This document shows positions 18,417-27,823 of a stretch of DNA of 64,000 nt, piece after piece (positions within the stretch are counted from its first letter, which is position 1; each line of letters starts with the position of its first letter). A model generated the notes under the pieces. It was given only the letters and a program-made list of their open reading frames with translations, did no database searches and had not been told where the DNA came from. Made by a program: the position numbers and the translations under genes. The stretch comes from Methanosarcina mazei S-6 (GTDB taxonomy: Archaea > Halobacteriota > Methanosarcinia > Methanosarcinales > Methanosarcinaceae). The DNA is taken from NCBI RefSeq assembly GCF_000970205.1, contig NZ_CP009512.1:868001-932000 (forward strand). Reading direction: 5' to 3'.

Positions 18417-18655
18417 ATCCCGAGAAGTTTCCTGAGGTCAAAAACGTGCCATGTTTCTTTTCCCATGATTTTCAGCACAAGCCCTTCGGCTCCTGCCAGA
18501 GGGTGGTACTCTTTTGTCAGGGTTTTTATCAGGAAGACTTGCCCGAACCGTTGGGCCCTATGATTGCCACGTGTTCTCCTTTCTCTCTTGAAAGATATAC
18601 GGAGTCGAGGATCTTTTTCCCTCTCCTGACAACCGTAACGGCTCATATGTTTTCA
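18417..18655 (-). pseudogene. 5' fragment of an ABC-transporter ATPase gene
   Basis: On the minus strand this encodes a piece matching the N-terminal third of the intact ATPase just upstream: RRGKKILDSV, then GEHVAIIGPNGSGKSS, KTLTKEYHPLAG and DLRKLLGIV. One base is missing directly after the Walker A motif compared with the intact copy, so the frame breaks there. Similarity stops after LLGIV. It is inverted relative to the intact gene and about 220 bases from it, which suggests an inverted duplication followed by decay. Confidence 0.78.
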
Positions 18656-19233
18656 ACTCATATATCCGGCTTATATTTTTTCGGTTCATTAGTTTCCAGC
18701 TCATATGTTTTCGGCTTATATATTTCCGGTTAACATCAGTGATATTTCTGGATTTTTCGGGATTGTTAAATTTTTTGCCGGAGAGTTCCTTTTGGTTTAA
18801 GCTCCCCTTTTTAAACTTTTCTATCTCTCAGATAGTCCTTTTATCTTACATAAAATTCTGAATAGAAAAAAGCTTTAAAGTCTTTATTTAGTGAAAAAAA
18901 TATATATTTTAGCCAGCTTAGTTTATGTATTGGATATCATGTCTAAATTTTAACTATAAACGAGATTGAAAGCCATTAATTATCTCTTTTTTATAATATT
19001 TCTCAAAAATATCTGCCAAATTAATATTTTACTGTTTAATTGCTCATTTAAGTTTATTTATGTCTTTATTTCGTATTTGGCAGCTTATAAACACTTTAAA
19101 TATTATTAATCATCTTTACTCTTTCTTTACTAAAATTTCTAAGTCTCTATCTTAGTTTCTTATGTTTATATAACCCTAAAAAATAGAGTCGCATCTACTG
19201 AAAAACAGAAGGGTATTTTAGGGAGGACTTTTG
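18656..19233. other. AT-rich intergenic region
   Basis: Nearly 580 bases without an ORF of coding character. The first 80 bases repeat TCATATGTTTTC-like words three or four times. The rest is AT-rich, with a TATA-like tract at about 19163-19175 and GGGAGG at 19221-19226 serving the next gene. Confidence 0.55.
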
Positions 19234-19590
19234 TTGGAAGTTAGTTACACTAGGAATTCATTCTGGACGTATCTGTACGATATTCGTTTTATCATCCTTT
19301 TTTATGTGATAGGGGACTGGGCGTCTACCTTTTACGCACTGCCATTCGGTACGGAATATAACCCTGTTCCTGCAATGATTCTGGAAAATTACGGAATTTA
19401 CCATCTACTGCTCATAAAATTCGCATTCATTCTTCTGCTCTTTTACGTAGCTCCAATAATTAAGGCATCAAAAGGGCGGTGGGAGCTTACAAAACGAATA
19501 ATCGAATCCGTAGGCATTCTTGTCACTATAAATAACCTCATGGTGGTCTGGTACGGAAGCAGTCTTATAGAGTCTCTCGGGCTGATCTGA
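19234..19590 (+). CDS. Small integral membrane protein (DUF5658-like)
   Basis: A protein of about 118 residues with three predicted membrane segments (IRFIILFYVIGDWAST, a central LLLIKFAFILLLFYVAP and a C-terminal helix). The segment DWASTFYALPFGTEYNP resembles DUF5658 proteins, in which an Asp and a Glu-x-Asn-Pro motif are conserved; family placement is tentative. Two adjacent TTG codons, 19231 and 19234, could start it; 19234 is seven bases after GGGAGG and is preferred. Function unknown. Confidence 0.65.
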   Translation: MEVSYTRNSFWTYLYDIRFIILFYVIGDWASTFYALPFGTEYNPVPAMILENYGIYHLLLIKFAFILLLFYVAPIIKASKGRWELTKRIIESVGILVTINNLMVVWYGSSLIESLGLI

Positions 19591-19657
19591 CCCTTTCATC
19601 AATGGCAACAGTTCCTTCTAGCAGCTCTTCCGACAGCTCCTTTAATAGTTGTCTCCC

Positions 19658-19745
19658 AGTCCCTTTAAAAGTCCCTTTAAAAGTCCCTTTAAAAGTCCCT
19701 TTAAAAATCCCTTTAAAAATCCTTTTAAAAATCCTTTTAATTCTC
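19658..19745. repeat. 12-bp tandem repeat, about seven copies
   Basis: The unit GTCCCTTTAAAA, drifting to ATCCTTTTAAAA in the later copies, is repeated about seven times between convergent genes. The gradual drift along the array suggests expansion from one end. The forward-frame ORF across it is a by-product of the repeat. Confidence 0.8.
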
Positions 19746-19842
19746 TCTTACAGCCCTTTAAAAGTCCTTCTTACAGTCCTTAAAAATTCCTCCAATAGCT
19801 CCTCTTTTACCACTCTAATATCTTTTTCTGCGGCAGACCTCT

Positions 19843-20349
19843 CTACTCTGTTATTTGCCTGGTTTTTGCATACACAAAGCAGTCATAATACTCCTGCCCT
19901 ATCCTGTGGATCTTTTTTGCTATGCCTTCTTTTTCGTATCCGCATTTCACTGCAATCTTCTCGCTTGCAGTGTTCCTTACATCCATCAGGATAGTTATTC
20001 TCTGCAGTTTCAGTTCGTCAAAACCGATTTTCTCAAGCTGTCTTACAGCTTCGGTTGCAATGCCCATACCCTGGTAAGCCTTATCCACAAAATAGCCGAT
20101 TTCCCCTGTCCACGGCCTGTGCTGGTCAATCCTGATCCCGCAGCCTCCCACAAGTTTTTCTTCCAAAAGGATTGAATAGTTATGCTCAAAATTAGTTTTC
20201 CGTTTCGCTTCGTTAAGCTTCAGGAACCTTTTTTCGTCCTCAAGGGTTTTTATGGGGACTTCTATAAACTGGTAGTCCAGATGAGTGAATATTTCAAAAA
20301 AGCGTTCTGCGTCAAAAATCTCCTGAGGGCGAATTTTTACTTGAAGCAT
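19843..20349 (-). CDS. GNAT-family N-acetyltransferase (RimJ/RimL-like)
   Basis: An acetyltransferase of about 168 residues, RimJ/RimL type. The acetyl-CoA-binding core is visible as GEIGYFVDKAYQGMGIATEAV, with the Q/R-x-x-G-x-G/A loop, followed by LQRITILMDVRNTASEKIAVKCGYEKEG, which is the usual beta5-helix end. An N-terminal IRPQEIFDAERFFEIF segment starts the fold. The substrate, a protein N terminus or a small amine, is not predictable. I take the ATG at 20349 because it directly precedes the fold; the frame is open to a GTG at 20391. Confidence 0.78.
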   Translation of the reverse strand: MLQVKIRPQEIFDAERFFEIFTHLDYQFIEVPIKTLEDEKRFLKLNEAKRKTNFEHNYSILLEEKLVGGCGIRIDQHRPWTGEIGYFVDKAYQGMGIATEAVRQLEKIGFDELKLQRITILMDVRNTASEKIAVKCGYEKEGIAKKIHRIGQEYYDCFVYAKTRQITE

Positions 20350-20409
20350 GATGGAAAATTGAGCTTCCTTCCTGAATAAAGCTTTTGACACCTTTCCAAT
20401 TTTTTAGCC

Positions 20410-20490
20410 GGGGCTCTGTTAAACCCCTGGGAGCCCTGTTAAACCCCTGGGGGACTCTGTTAAACTTCTGGAGGCCCGGTTAAACTCCTG
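20410..20490. repeat. About 21-bp imperfect tandem repeat, four copies
   Basis: Four imperfect copies of a GGGGCTCTGTTAAACCCCTG-type unit lie between divergent genes, upstream of the acetyltransferase gene. The copies differ by a few substitutions each. Confidence 0.75.
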
Positions 20491-20565
20491 CCTCGTTATT
20501 TTACCTTTTTACTGCTTCCATCCGGACCAGCTAACGTGCCGAAAAATAAGATATAAGTAACACCT

Positions 20566-21303
20566 TTGATTAAATATAGAACTGTGCAAGCCGATATAAC
20601 ATCCAGGATTAGAAAGGACCTCAGCGAAAACGCTGATGAGAAAACCAAAAATAGCTCTTCCCGTTTTTTTAAAGAGGAAGTAAAGTGTCTCGGAATAAAG
20701 ACTTCTATTGTCGGAAAGATAGCAAAAGACTATTTTAAGGAGATGCAGAAGTCAGGCAGGGCGGATAAAAAGAACGTGTTCTCCCTTGCTGAAGAGCTCC
20801 TGAAATCGGACTACTGCGAGGAAGCCTATATCGCCTTCGACTGGGCATACCAGGTAAGAGACCAGTACACAGAAGACGACTTTCCTGTTTTTGAGCGCTG
20901 GATCGAAAATTACGTTAACAACTGGGCAAAATGCGATACCCTCTGCAACCACGCGGTTGGCTCTTTTATAGAAGAATTCCCTGAATTTGTTGATAACCTC
21001 AAGACATGGGCGAAGTCTGACAACCGCTGGTTCAGGCGGGCAGCAGCCGTAACCCTTGTCCTGCCTGCAAGAAAAGGCCTGTTTCTTCCCGAAGTCTTTG
21101 CGATTGCAAACATCCTCCTGACAGATAAAGACGACCTGGTCAGGAAAGGCTACGGCTGGATGCTGAAAGAAGCCAGCAAGCCCCACCAGCAGGAAGTCTT
21201 CGAATACGTCATGAGAAACAAAAAAGAAATGCCCAGGACCTCCCTGAGGTACGCTATCGAAAAATTCCCTCCTGACCTCCGGGCTGAAGCTATGAAAAAA
21301 TGA
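20566..21303 (+). CDS. AlkD-like DNA alkylation repair / HEAT-repeat protein
   Basis: A 245-residue all-helical protein resembling the AlkD family of HEAT-like DNA glycosylases. Typical stretches are IAFDWAYQVRDQY, a WIENYVNNWAKCDTLCNHAVG segment, WAKSDNRWFRRAAAV and DDLVRKGYGWMLKEAS. AlkD-type proteins remove bulky alkylated bases; the key Trp/Asp/Arg cluster appears to be present (NWAKCD, RWFRRA). The start is uncertain: TTG at 20566 gives the longest frame, without a visible ribosome site, and GTG at 20584 is an alternative. Single gene. Confidence 0.8.
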   Translation: MIKYRTVQADITSRIRKDLSENADEKTKNSSSRFFKEEVKCLGIKTSIVGKIAKDYFKEMQKSGRADKKNVFSLAEELLKSDYCEEAYIAFDWAYQVRDQYTEDDFPVFERWIENYVNNWAKCDTLCNHAVGSFIEEFPEFVDNLKTWAKSDNRWFRRAAAVTLVLPARKGLFLPEVFAIANILLTDKDDLVRKGYGWMLKEASKPHQQEVFEYVMRNKKEMPRTSLRYAIEKFPPDLRAEAMKK

Positions 21304-21925
21304 AAAAAAAATAAAAAAGGAAACAATAAAATCTTAACAACCCTGTGAAGGGAGATATTGCAGCGTTTTAAAGAAAGGGTTAAATGGTTGAATTTTTGAT
21401 GGCTGAAAACTGAACTTAGGGTATTTTAGCTTACGGCAGGTATAGTTTACAGCAGGTCACTGTTTTAAAGGAAGTTAAGGGAGCAGGAGTTTTTCCGATG
21501 CAGTATCCCCATAGAGCATCTTGAGCCCCTTTCTCCCCCGTGTTCCCTGGTTTTTATTCCCATATATTTTTGCCAGCAGTCTTGTCTGCGGGCGGATCCA
21601 ACTGTGAAAGCTTTGTCTGTCTGCCAATTAAATGAATGTCTTCACAAGTATTTTTTTCTTTTTACCCAGACATGATAAATATTTATCACTGTCTAATTTT
21701 TAGTAAGAACATTGAGCCTTTATTTGAATTTTCTTTGCCTTCTCCGATGGCGAGGTATGGATGAGATTATCTGTTTTAAATTATTAATCAAATGTGAATA
21801 TTTAGTAAGTTTGAAGGGGAAGGTAAAAAACGTCATTTTGATGATCAGGGTTTCGATAATCTGATTATAAAATTTATTTAGAGGTAGCAACATGCTAACC
21901 GTCAGCACTGAAATAATATTTTATT
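21304..21925. other. Intergenic region upstream of the cas locus
   Basis: About 620 bases. On the minus strand, 21475-21612 can be read as a protein-like tail (AKIYGNKNQGTRGRKGLKML, then a stop) with no start, perhaps a gene relic I cannot identify. The remainder is AT-rich and shows nothing else. Confidence 0.35.
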
Positions 21926-22567
21926 TCAATTTTTTATTTTTAAAAAGATCTTTCCCGTTGTTGTGGTTGAGATATATCTTGTTTTCCCTTGATTATCAAC
22001 GTCAATTGCTCTCAAGCCTTTCAATTTATTTACATTCCTGGAAATCGTACTTTCAGAAATCTGCAAACGATCAGCTATTTCTGATGCTATAGTGGGTTCA
22101 TGTTTAACAATATCTTCCAGCAATATGTTTAGTTTTTCATCCAGAGCATTTACGATGTGAGGCAATTGAATTTCTCGAAGTTCACGGTCTACATCACTAT
22201 AGTTAGTAACCTTGCTTATTTTTCCAGTTTGGGTCAGGCACGCAATTGAAAATGCTAAAAATATGTCTCTTGAGCCTCCGGAAATATTGGCAATTATTTC
22301 TGTCTCAATGCTTTCAAGTAGATCGATTATCGACAACAACATGGAGTTAAAATCAAGGTGATTAACTCTATGGACGTCGACTTTGATAGACTTGTCAATT
22401 TTATTCGCAATATCTTCAATTTCTCGTACCGATTTTTTTCCCTGCCCATCACTTTCTTCCTGGGGTCTTATTAAAACAATTCTGTCGTTTTTCTCAATAC
22501 CGTATTTTACGATAAGTGAATAAAATTGTGATGTATCATATCCGAGTAAAGAAACATAGGTCTTCAT
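21926..22567 (-). CDS. csa3: Csa3-type CRISPR transcriptional regulator (CARF-wHTH)
   Basis: A 213-residue regulator. The N-terminal CARF domain carries the ligand-site motif ANISGGSRDIFLAF. The C-terminal part (about residues 150-213) is a winged helix with IADRLQISESTISRNVNKL. Csa3 proteins bind cyclic oligoadenylate or other ligands and control cas or adaptation genes. It is transcribed divergently from cas6 across a 140-base gap, so it probably controls the type I-D operon, itself, or both. The start ATG at 22567 lies close to a TATA-like sequence. Confidence 0.85.
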   Translation of the reverse strand: MKTYVSLLGYDTSQFYSLIVKYGIEKNDRIVLIRPQEESDGQGKKSVREIEDIANKIDKSIKVDVHRVNHLDFNSMLLSIIDLLESIETEIIANISGGSRDIFLAFSIACLTQTGKISKVTNYSDVDRELREIQLPHIVNALDEKLNILLEDIVKHEPTIASEIADRLQISESTISRNVNKLKGLRAIDVDNQGKTRYISTTTTGKIFLKIKN

Positions 22568-22707
22568 CTTTCTTTTATATGATATTATTTCATATGAATA
22601 GTTTTTGCATCAATTATCTGCAAATACTTCATATATTTTGCATTATTTTGCAACTATTGCATTTTATAGAAAGGCTTATATCTGTTAAATGTTAATAAGT
22701 ACAATAG
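22568..22707. promoter_or_regulatory. csa3-cas6 divergent promoter
   Basis: A 140-base AT-rich gap with near-repeats of TTTGCAT/TTTGCAA at about 22612-22665 that could be regulator sites. A TTATATCTG box at 22676-22684 lies about 25 bases before the cas6 ATG, so the cas6 transcript may be nearly leaderless. Assignment of the repeats as Csa3 sites is inference. Confidence 0.45.
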
Positions 22708-23580
22708 ATGCCTCAGAAGATATCCCTAAAATTTAAGCCAAAAGCAAAATTTGAGATTCCTGCAAGCAATGGCTATCAGATATACTCAGCTCTCTTGGCC
22801 AAAATTGAGTCTAATAATGAGGAGATCAGTAAACACGTACATGATTCATCCATAGGTTCAATTTCAATAAGTGGGCTAAACGGCAGATTTCGAAACGGTG
22901 AAAGACCAAACTACAGAATAATTACCCCTGAAAACTTATATGAAACCAGAATAGGGATCATTGACCCAAAGGAATCTGACATTTTTAAATCTTTAATAAG
23001 TCAACTTATTTTCTCAATTTCTGAAGAGAGCATTTCAATCGAATTAGATGGTGGGGATCTAGAAGTAGTCGAATGCCAATCTCAGGATGAAAGTTTTGAG
23101 GAAATTTTAAGAAAAGTTTCGGAATTGATTGGTAAAGCAATTTCAATAAATATAAACTTCAAGACGCCCACCTGTATCCAGTATAAAAACAGCAAGTCTT
23201 TTGAAATGTTCCCTCACCGGACAGCAGTTTTTAATTCTTTACTTTCGAAGTGGAATTCTGTCTGTCCAGGTGAATTAAAAATGGATCTTGAAAGGGACGA
23301 AATTTCAAGGTATATTCTGGAAATGCCGGATGCAAACTCTTACCAGACGCATAATGTGATGGTTAATACCATTTTTGACAAAAATAAGGGTCATTTCAGA
23401 CCTATTTTCAATCTCGGATTTACAGGAAAATGTACTTACGCCTTTTCCAAAAATGTTCCTCAAGATATAAGAAATGCGATTTTGATGCTATCTATTTTTG
23501 CAGGATACAGTGGAGTTGGAAGTGCTGTGAGCCGTGGATGTGGATGTGTGGATGTTGAATTATCAGAGGTGAATAAATGA
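22708..23580 (+). CDS. cas6: CRISPR pre-crRNA endoribonuclease Cas6
   Basis: A 290-residue RAMP-fold protein. The diagnostic glycine-rich loop lies at the C terminus: FAGYSGVGSAVSRGCGCVDV. Cas6 cuts repeats in the precursor transcript to leave an eight-base 5' handle; the array downstream ends its repeats in ATTGAAAC, the standard handle. This is the first gene of the type I-D operon, and its TGA overlaps the cas10d ATG. The start at 22708 has little ribosome-site signal, consistent with a leaderless transcript. Catalytic histidines cannot be assigned with certainty by eye. Confidence 0.88.
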   Translation: MPQKISLKFKPKAKFEIPASNGYQIYSALLAKIESNNEEISKHVHDSSIGSISISGLNGRFRNGERPNYRIITPENLYETRIGIIDPKESDIFKSLISQLIFSISEESISIELDGGDLEVVECQSQDESFEEILRKVSELIGKAISININFKTPTCIQYKNSKSFEMFPHRTAVFNSLLSKWNSVCPGELKMDLERDEISRYILEMPDANSYQTHNVMVNTIFDKNKGHFRPIFNLGFTGKCTYAFSKNVPQDIRNAILMLSIFAGYSGVGSAVSRGCGCVDVELSEVNK

Positions 23581-26500
23581 GCATAAGAAAACCTACACCT
23601 TTAATTTCAGCAGAGGAAATACATGAGGCAATAGAAAAAAATTTTGCTTTAAAGAACTCTGATTCATATTCTATTCTAGAAGAGTATTACTTACAGGTTG
23701 ATCCTTTCTTCCAAGAGTCAGGTGTAGCATATGGCCCTGCAAAAAGTATTGAATTTGGAAAAGTAGACCAGATGATGATCGGCCATATAAGAAATGGTGT
23801 ATGGGCAATAATAGAACTTAACGAAGCACTCAAAAAGCTTGGATTTCAAAATAGTTGTCTAAATAGAGATGCATTAAAAGAAACAGTGGCTCTTTTTGTT
23901 GCTCATGAGCTTCATAAACTAAACAATAAAGACTGGAAAGATCAATTTGACATTTCAGAAATAGAAGCTCTTGAATGGGCGAAAAAATTTGGACTTTTGG
24001 AATTTGCCCCTGGAATAAATGGAAGAGATTATCAGTCTGTAGCAGTTGCAAACCATCAAAAAACGGGCTATCATTCAAATCTTTCACCAAAATATACATT
24101 GTATAAACCGTGGACTTATCTCGCAGACACACTTGCAAGTATAGAAACCCCGCAAACTTCGGAATCAATGCAAAAACAGTTAGATAGTATCAATGAAGAA
24201 TTGGATTTTTATTACCATACTTTTGAGGAGTCCACAGGAATACTATCAAATCTTGTTAATAGTGGAGTTGCATCGTGGGCAGAAACCAAGGGTTTAATTC
24301 CCCTTTTAATTTTTGAAAAAGGAATCTTATATATTGGGAAATATGGTATTGAGTGTAAACTCAGCAACGTGCACGATATTGAAGAAATATATGATCAATT
24401 TAAGAACAAATTGGAAGAGGCACATCCGGCAATTTCAGACCCTCTGGAACTTTATAAAAGTAAAAATGTTGATGGGAGTAAAGGCTTATACAAATATGAT
24501 GATGTTTATTTCTTTTACTCTGGCTTAAAAAACGTATTAAGAGGCCTGATTACAGCTGCTGTTTTAGAAAAGGATAATAAAAATCGAAAAATCACTCTGG
24601 ACCTCAAAGACCATGCTATTTATGTAGACGGTAAAGAGCCGGATATGAAGTATCCACCAGCAACTGTAATTGATGTCCCTTCAAAATATATCTCAAGCAT
24701 CAAAGCTGATGACAAAGATACAAGTATTGAAGACATTTCAATTCTATGCAAAAATGAGGAGCGTAAAGAAGGAAAATACACTTTAATACCTGAATCAGTT
24801 GAAATCAATGGAAAAAAGCCAGAATGTTCTAAAATTGAGATCAATGGCACAGGGTTGATGACAAGTCAAGTAGGGTATAGACTTCATATTAAACAGGATT
24901 TTGATATTGACATTGGCTGGAGTTCTGAAATTATTTCATATTCTAGAGCTATTTCAGGCATAAGAATGCTATTTATTGACCCTCTTATTCGTCTGAAAGC
25001 TCTTGAATCAAAGAATTCTGTAATTGAGACATGTAAAATGTTTGGTGTAAATCCAGAACTTGCCCAAAATTTAGCAAAACATTCATTAAACAAAGATGAT
25101 CATCATGTTGTTGGGGGTTTCTGGAATTATTCATATGTTATAGCACATGATATCCTTGAGAGAAACATCGATGGTGTTTTGTTTAAGAATATCTCTACTG
25201 ATCTTGAAAAAGTTAGATATCTCGAAAAATTAGTATTTGAATATCTAAACGGAATACCTGCTGAAAAATTATATGAACTTGAATCCAATTATTCATACCC
25301 ATATAGAGATAAAATGCTCGTATGGATTTGTGAAAACCTTGATTTTAATAATTCAATGCTTTATGGAGCATTTAAGAATAGGTCCACTAAGTTTGAATCT
25401 TATTTGAAAGGTCATGGAGTATGTAAATTAACAAATGATACTCTTTATGACTTAAAATCATTAAATGCTCCATCTCAGGCAATGAGCATGCTGAAATATA
25501 CTTTCTCAAATCGTCTACCAATAGGTCCGCCTCAAACAAAGCCAAAACTTGAAGTTTCAGTGCCTGTAATGATTGAATTGGGTCTTAGGAGAATTGGCCA
25601 CTCTATAAAAAGTGGTGAGGATAAATTATACTATAAACTGATTCCAGACCACTTTTATACACCAATACTGAGTGAGATATTTTCTCAATTGCTTGGGATG
25701 TTTGATGAAAATACACAAACCAGTGTAGGAAGTATTTCAAAAAGTGTATTGTCATCGAACGAACCCAATTATCATCACCTAGCAAAACATCTTGTTTCGG
25801 ACCAAGGCCAAAAAATGTTAAGGTATACTGCAAAGGGTTTTAAAAGTCTGTTTTCAACTTATGATATCGTATTTAACAAATCAAGAGAAAACGATACCGA
25901 GTACTGGTTTATGGGTACTTACATAGGAATGATCTTAGCTGCAACAACAGGATGCCGTCTGGTAATCAGTGAAAACCCAATTTGTATGACCAAGGGTGAG
26001 GAATTCAAAGAACTCATAAAATTAGAATCACCATATGCACCTGTAAAAAAAATATTTGGAGACAGAATCCCCTTATCTAAACTTTATACTTCTATAGAAA
26101 TTGCTTCACTTGTTATCAATATGGGATACGAGTACAAATTAGACGACGGCTTAATGCCAAAATATCTTCAAAAAATTAGGAACCATATGTTTCCTGGGAG
26201 TTCTCTGCTAAAAGATATCCAGCGCCAGTATCAGGGTCATACTGGTATTTTTGTCAATAAAGCGCGTGGTTATTCCAAAAGTGGAGATGAAATTGTATAT
26301 GATGATTCAATAGGACTAATAGAACAAGCAATAAAATTAGACAAGTTTGGAGGAAATATGACTGCAGTAAGTTCGATTCATGAACTTGCAAATCTTGGAT
26401 TGAAAGTTGCAATTCCCAAGGGATATGAACCATACCGCATGGAAAAACTATTTCGTGAATCAGTGAAGGCAATTTTAGCTAAAAAACAAGATAAGTATGA

Positions 26501-26813
26501 AAAAGATGATTATGTTGATGCAGTTGCTGGTAGACTACTAAAAATGATGAGAAGAGCTGGAAATGACCAGTTCTATTATGTTTCAGGGCTTTATGATTCA
26601 CAAAAAACTCAGATGTTTGCAGAAGCGTTCGTAGATCTGGTATTTTATAAAATTGCTGACGGTCATCCAGGAAAGCTCAAACAAAAGGCGAATGATTTAT
26701 CTGATGGATTCTATGCAGCAACCCTATACCAGTGGGATGATGCATTTAAATCCACAAAAGAAGAAATTGAAAAAGCAAAATTAGAAAAGAAATTACAGGA
26801 GCCAAAATTATGA
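23577..26813 (+). CDS. cas10d: Type I-D CRISPR large subunit Cas10d (Csc3)
   Basis: A 1078-residue protein filling the cas10d position of a type I-D operon, between cas6 and csc2. An N-terminal HD-like nuclease region is indicated by H70 in MMIGHIRNG and by LFVAHELHKL, where the usual His-Asp pair reads H110-E111. The rest is the large Csc3 body, including LFDENTQTSVGSI and a helical C-terminal part (DDAFKSTKEEIEKAK). In this subtype Cas10d, not Cas3, carries the nuclease that cuts target DNA. The ATG overlaps the cas6 stop and follows GAGGTG. Length is normal for the family. Confidence 0.85.
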   Translation: MSIRKPTPLISAEEIHEAIEKNFALKNSDSYSILEEYYLQVDPFFQESGVAYGPAKSIEFGKVDQMMIGHIRNGVWAIIELNEALKKLGFQNSCLNRDALKETVALFVAHELHKLNNKDWKDQFDISEIEALEWAKKFGLLEFAPGINGRDYQSVAVANHQKTGYHSNLSPKYTLYKPWTYLADTLASIETPQTSESMQKQLDSINEELDFYYHTFEESTGILSNLVNSGVASWAETKGLIPLLIFEKGILYIGKYGIECKLSNVHDIEEIYDQFKNKLEEAHPAISDPLELYKSKNVDGSKGLYKYDDVYFFYSGLKNVLRGLITAAVLEKDNKNRKITLDLKDHAIYVDGKEPDMKYPPATVIDVPSKYISSIKADDKDTSIEDISILCKNEERKEGKYTLIPESVEINGKKPECSKIEINGTGLMTSQVGYRLHIKQDFDIDIGWSSEIISYSRAISGIRMLFIDPLIRLKALESKNSVIETCKMFGVNPELAQNLAKHSLNKDDHHVVGGFWNYSYVIAHDILERNIDGVLFKNISTDLEKVRYLEKLVFEYLNGIPAEKLYELESNYSYPYRDKMLVWICENLDFNNSMLYGAFKNRSTKFESYLKGHGVCKLTNDTLYDLKSLNAPSQAMSMLKYTFSNRLPIGPPQTKPKLEVSVPVMIELGLRRIGHSIKSGEDKLYYKLIPDHFYTPILSEIFSQLLGMFDENTQTSVGSISKSVLSSNEPNYHHLAKHLVSDQGQKMLRYTAKGFKSLFSTYDIVFNKSRENDTEYWFMGTYIGMILAATTGCRLVISENPICMTKGEEFKELIKLESPYAPVKKIFGDRIPLSKLYTSIEIASLVINMGYEYKLDDGLMPKYLQKIRNHMFPGSSLLKDIQRQYQGHTGIFVNKARGYSKSGDEIVYDDSIGLIEQAIKLDKFGGNMTAVSSIHELANLGLKVAIPKGYEPYRMEKLFRESVKAILAKKQDKYEKDDYVDAVAGRLLKMMRRAGNDQFYYVSGLYDSQKTQMFAEAFVDLVFYKIADGHPGKLKQKANDLSDGFYAATLYQWDDAFKSTKEEIEKAKLEKKLQEPKL

Positions 26814-27814
26814 GTGGAGAATATGGCATTACTGCATTTAAAAAAGATTTGGAGAATTATGTGGTAGAAACATTAGAAAAAAAGCCAAAAGAAAACTACG
26901 TAAATATACTGGTACTGAGAGAACTAAAAAGCGCAGCTCGTTTTACTACTGATGGAACCCAAGCAAACTCCGCAACCATAAGAATTGGAAACACCGAGGA
27001 AACTGTGGGGAAACTGTTTGGCCGAAAACAGGTCGCAAGTGATAGAAGAAAAGCTAAAGCACTTCAGCGTACTCTTATCACAGAGGAAATGAAAAAAGCT
27101 GTAAAAGATTGGAACGGCTGCACTATGAAAGTAAATGAGATGTGCCAGAAGTGTCCGGAATGCGCTTTATTTGGAAGTGCGGCTTCTGAAGAAAGTGTTA
27201 GTATAACTTCAAGGGTAATGTATGATGAAGCTTATACTATCAGGGCAGTAAGTGCAATTGTAGAAGAATTTTTTCAGAATGCTCCTGGTGACGATTATAC
27301 AAAGGAACCAACTTCTGCAATTCGTGAACCAGATTTCTTTAAGGAGGGCACTCTGTTTCCCTGTGCAGTTACATTGAAGGATGCAACTATTGAAGAAGTA
27401 ATGTTTTTCTTGAATGTAACAGATCGAAATTCACGATACGGTGCTACAGGTACTCGTTTTGGAAAAGTCCAAAATCACATTCTTGGAGTTTATGCAAGTC
27501 ATAGAGAGGGCCCTTCAAGCTTAGAGATAACCAGAGAGATTGCACTTAAGCTTGCAGGAAGAAAAGCTGAACAGAATGGTACGAAAATTGAAGAAGAACT
27601 CAAAAATGTGATGTATAGTGATACTTTAGATACTAATGAAATAAAAGGTCTCAGTATTAAGGTATACGAAGAACTGTCAACGAAACATAGAATAGAATGT
27701 AATAAAGTTGGAGAGGCTGAAGTTTCGAAGGTACTCAGCGAATTAACAGATGATGTTGTGAAAGAGGCACTCACAGCACAAATTGGTAAGATAAAAACAT
27801 TTGTAAACGCTTAA
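26810..27814 (+). CDS. csc2: Type I-D backbone subunit Csc2 (Cas7)
   Basis: A 334-residue Cas7-family backbone protein that would line the crRNA in the interference complex. Family features include a cysteine-rich insertion, MCQKCPECALFGS, probably zinc-binding, and DRNSRYGATGTRFGKVQNHI in the middle. Its ATG overlaps the cas10d TGA, and CAGGAG precedes it, so translation is coupled. csc1 follows after a nine-base gap. Codon use matches the rest of the operon. Confidence 0.88.
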   Translation: MSGEYGITAFKKDLENYVVETLEKKPKENYVNILVLRELKSAARFTTDGTQANSATIRIGNTEETVGKLFGRKQVASDRRKAKALQRTLITEEMKKAVKDWNGCTMKVNEMCQKCPECALFGSAASEESVSITSRVMYDEAYTIRAVSAIVEEFFQNAPGDDYTKEPTSAIREPDFFKEGTLFPCAVTLKDATIEEVMFFLNVTDRNSRYGATGTRFGKVQNHILGVYASHREGPSSLEITREIALKLAGRKAEQNGTKIEEELKNVMYSDTLDTNEIKGLSIKVYEELSTKHRIECNKVGEAEVSKVLSELTDDVVKEALTAQIGKIKTFVNA

Positions 27815-27823
27815 AGGGTCACA

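Noticed and set aside
19602-19994. Plus-strand ORF starting MATVPSSSS
   Set aside because: It crosses the 12-bp tandem repeat and then runs antisense to the acetyltransferase.
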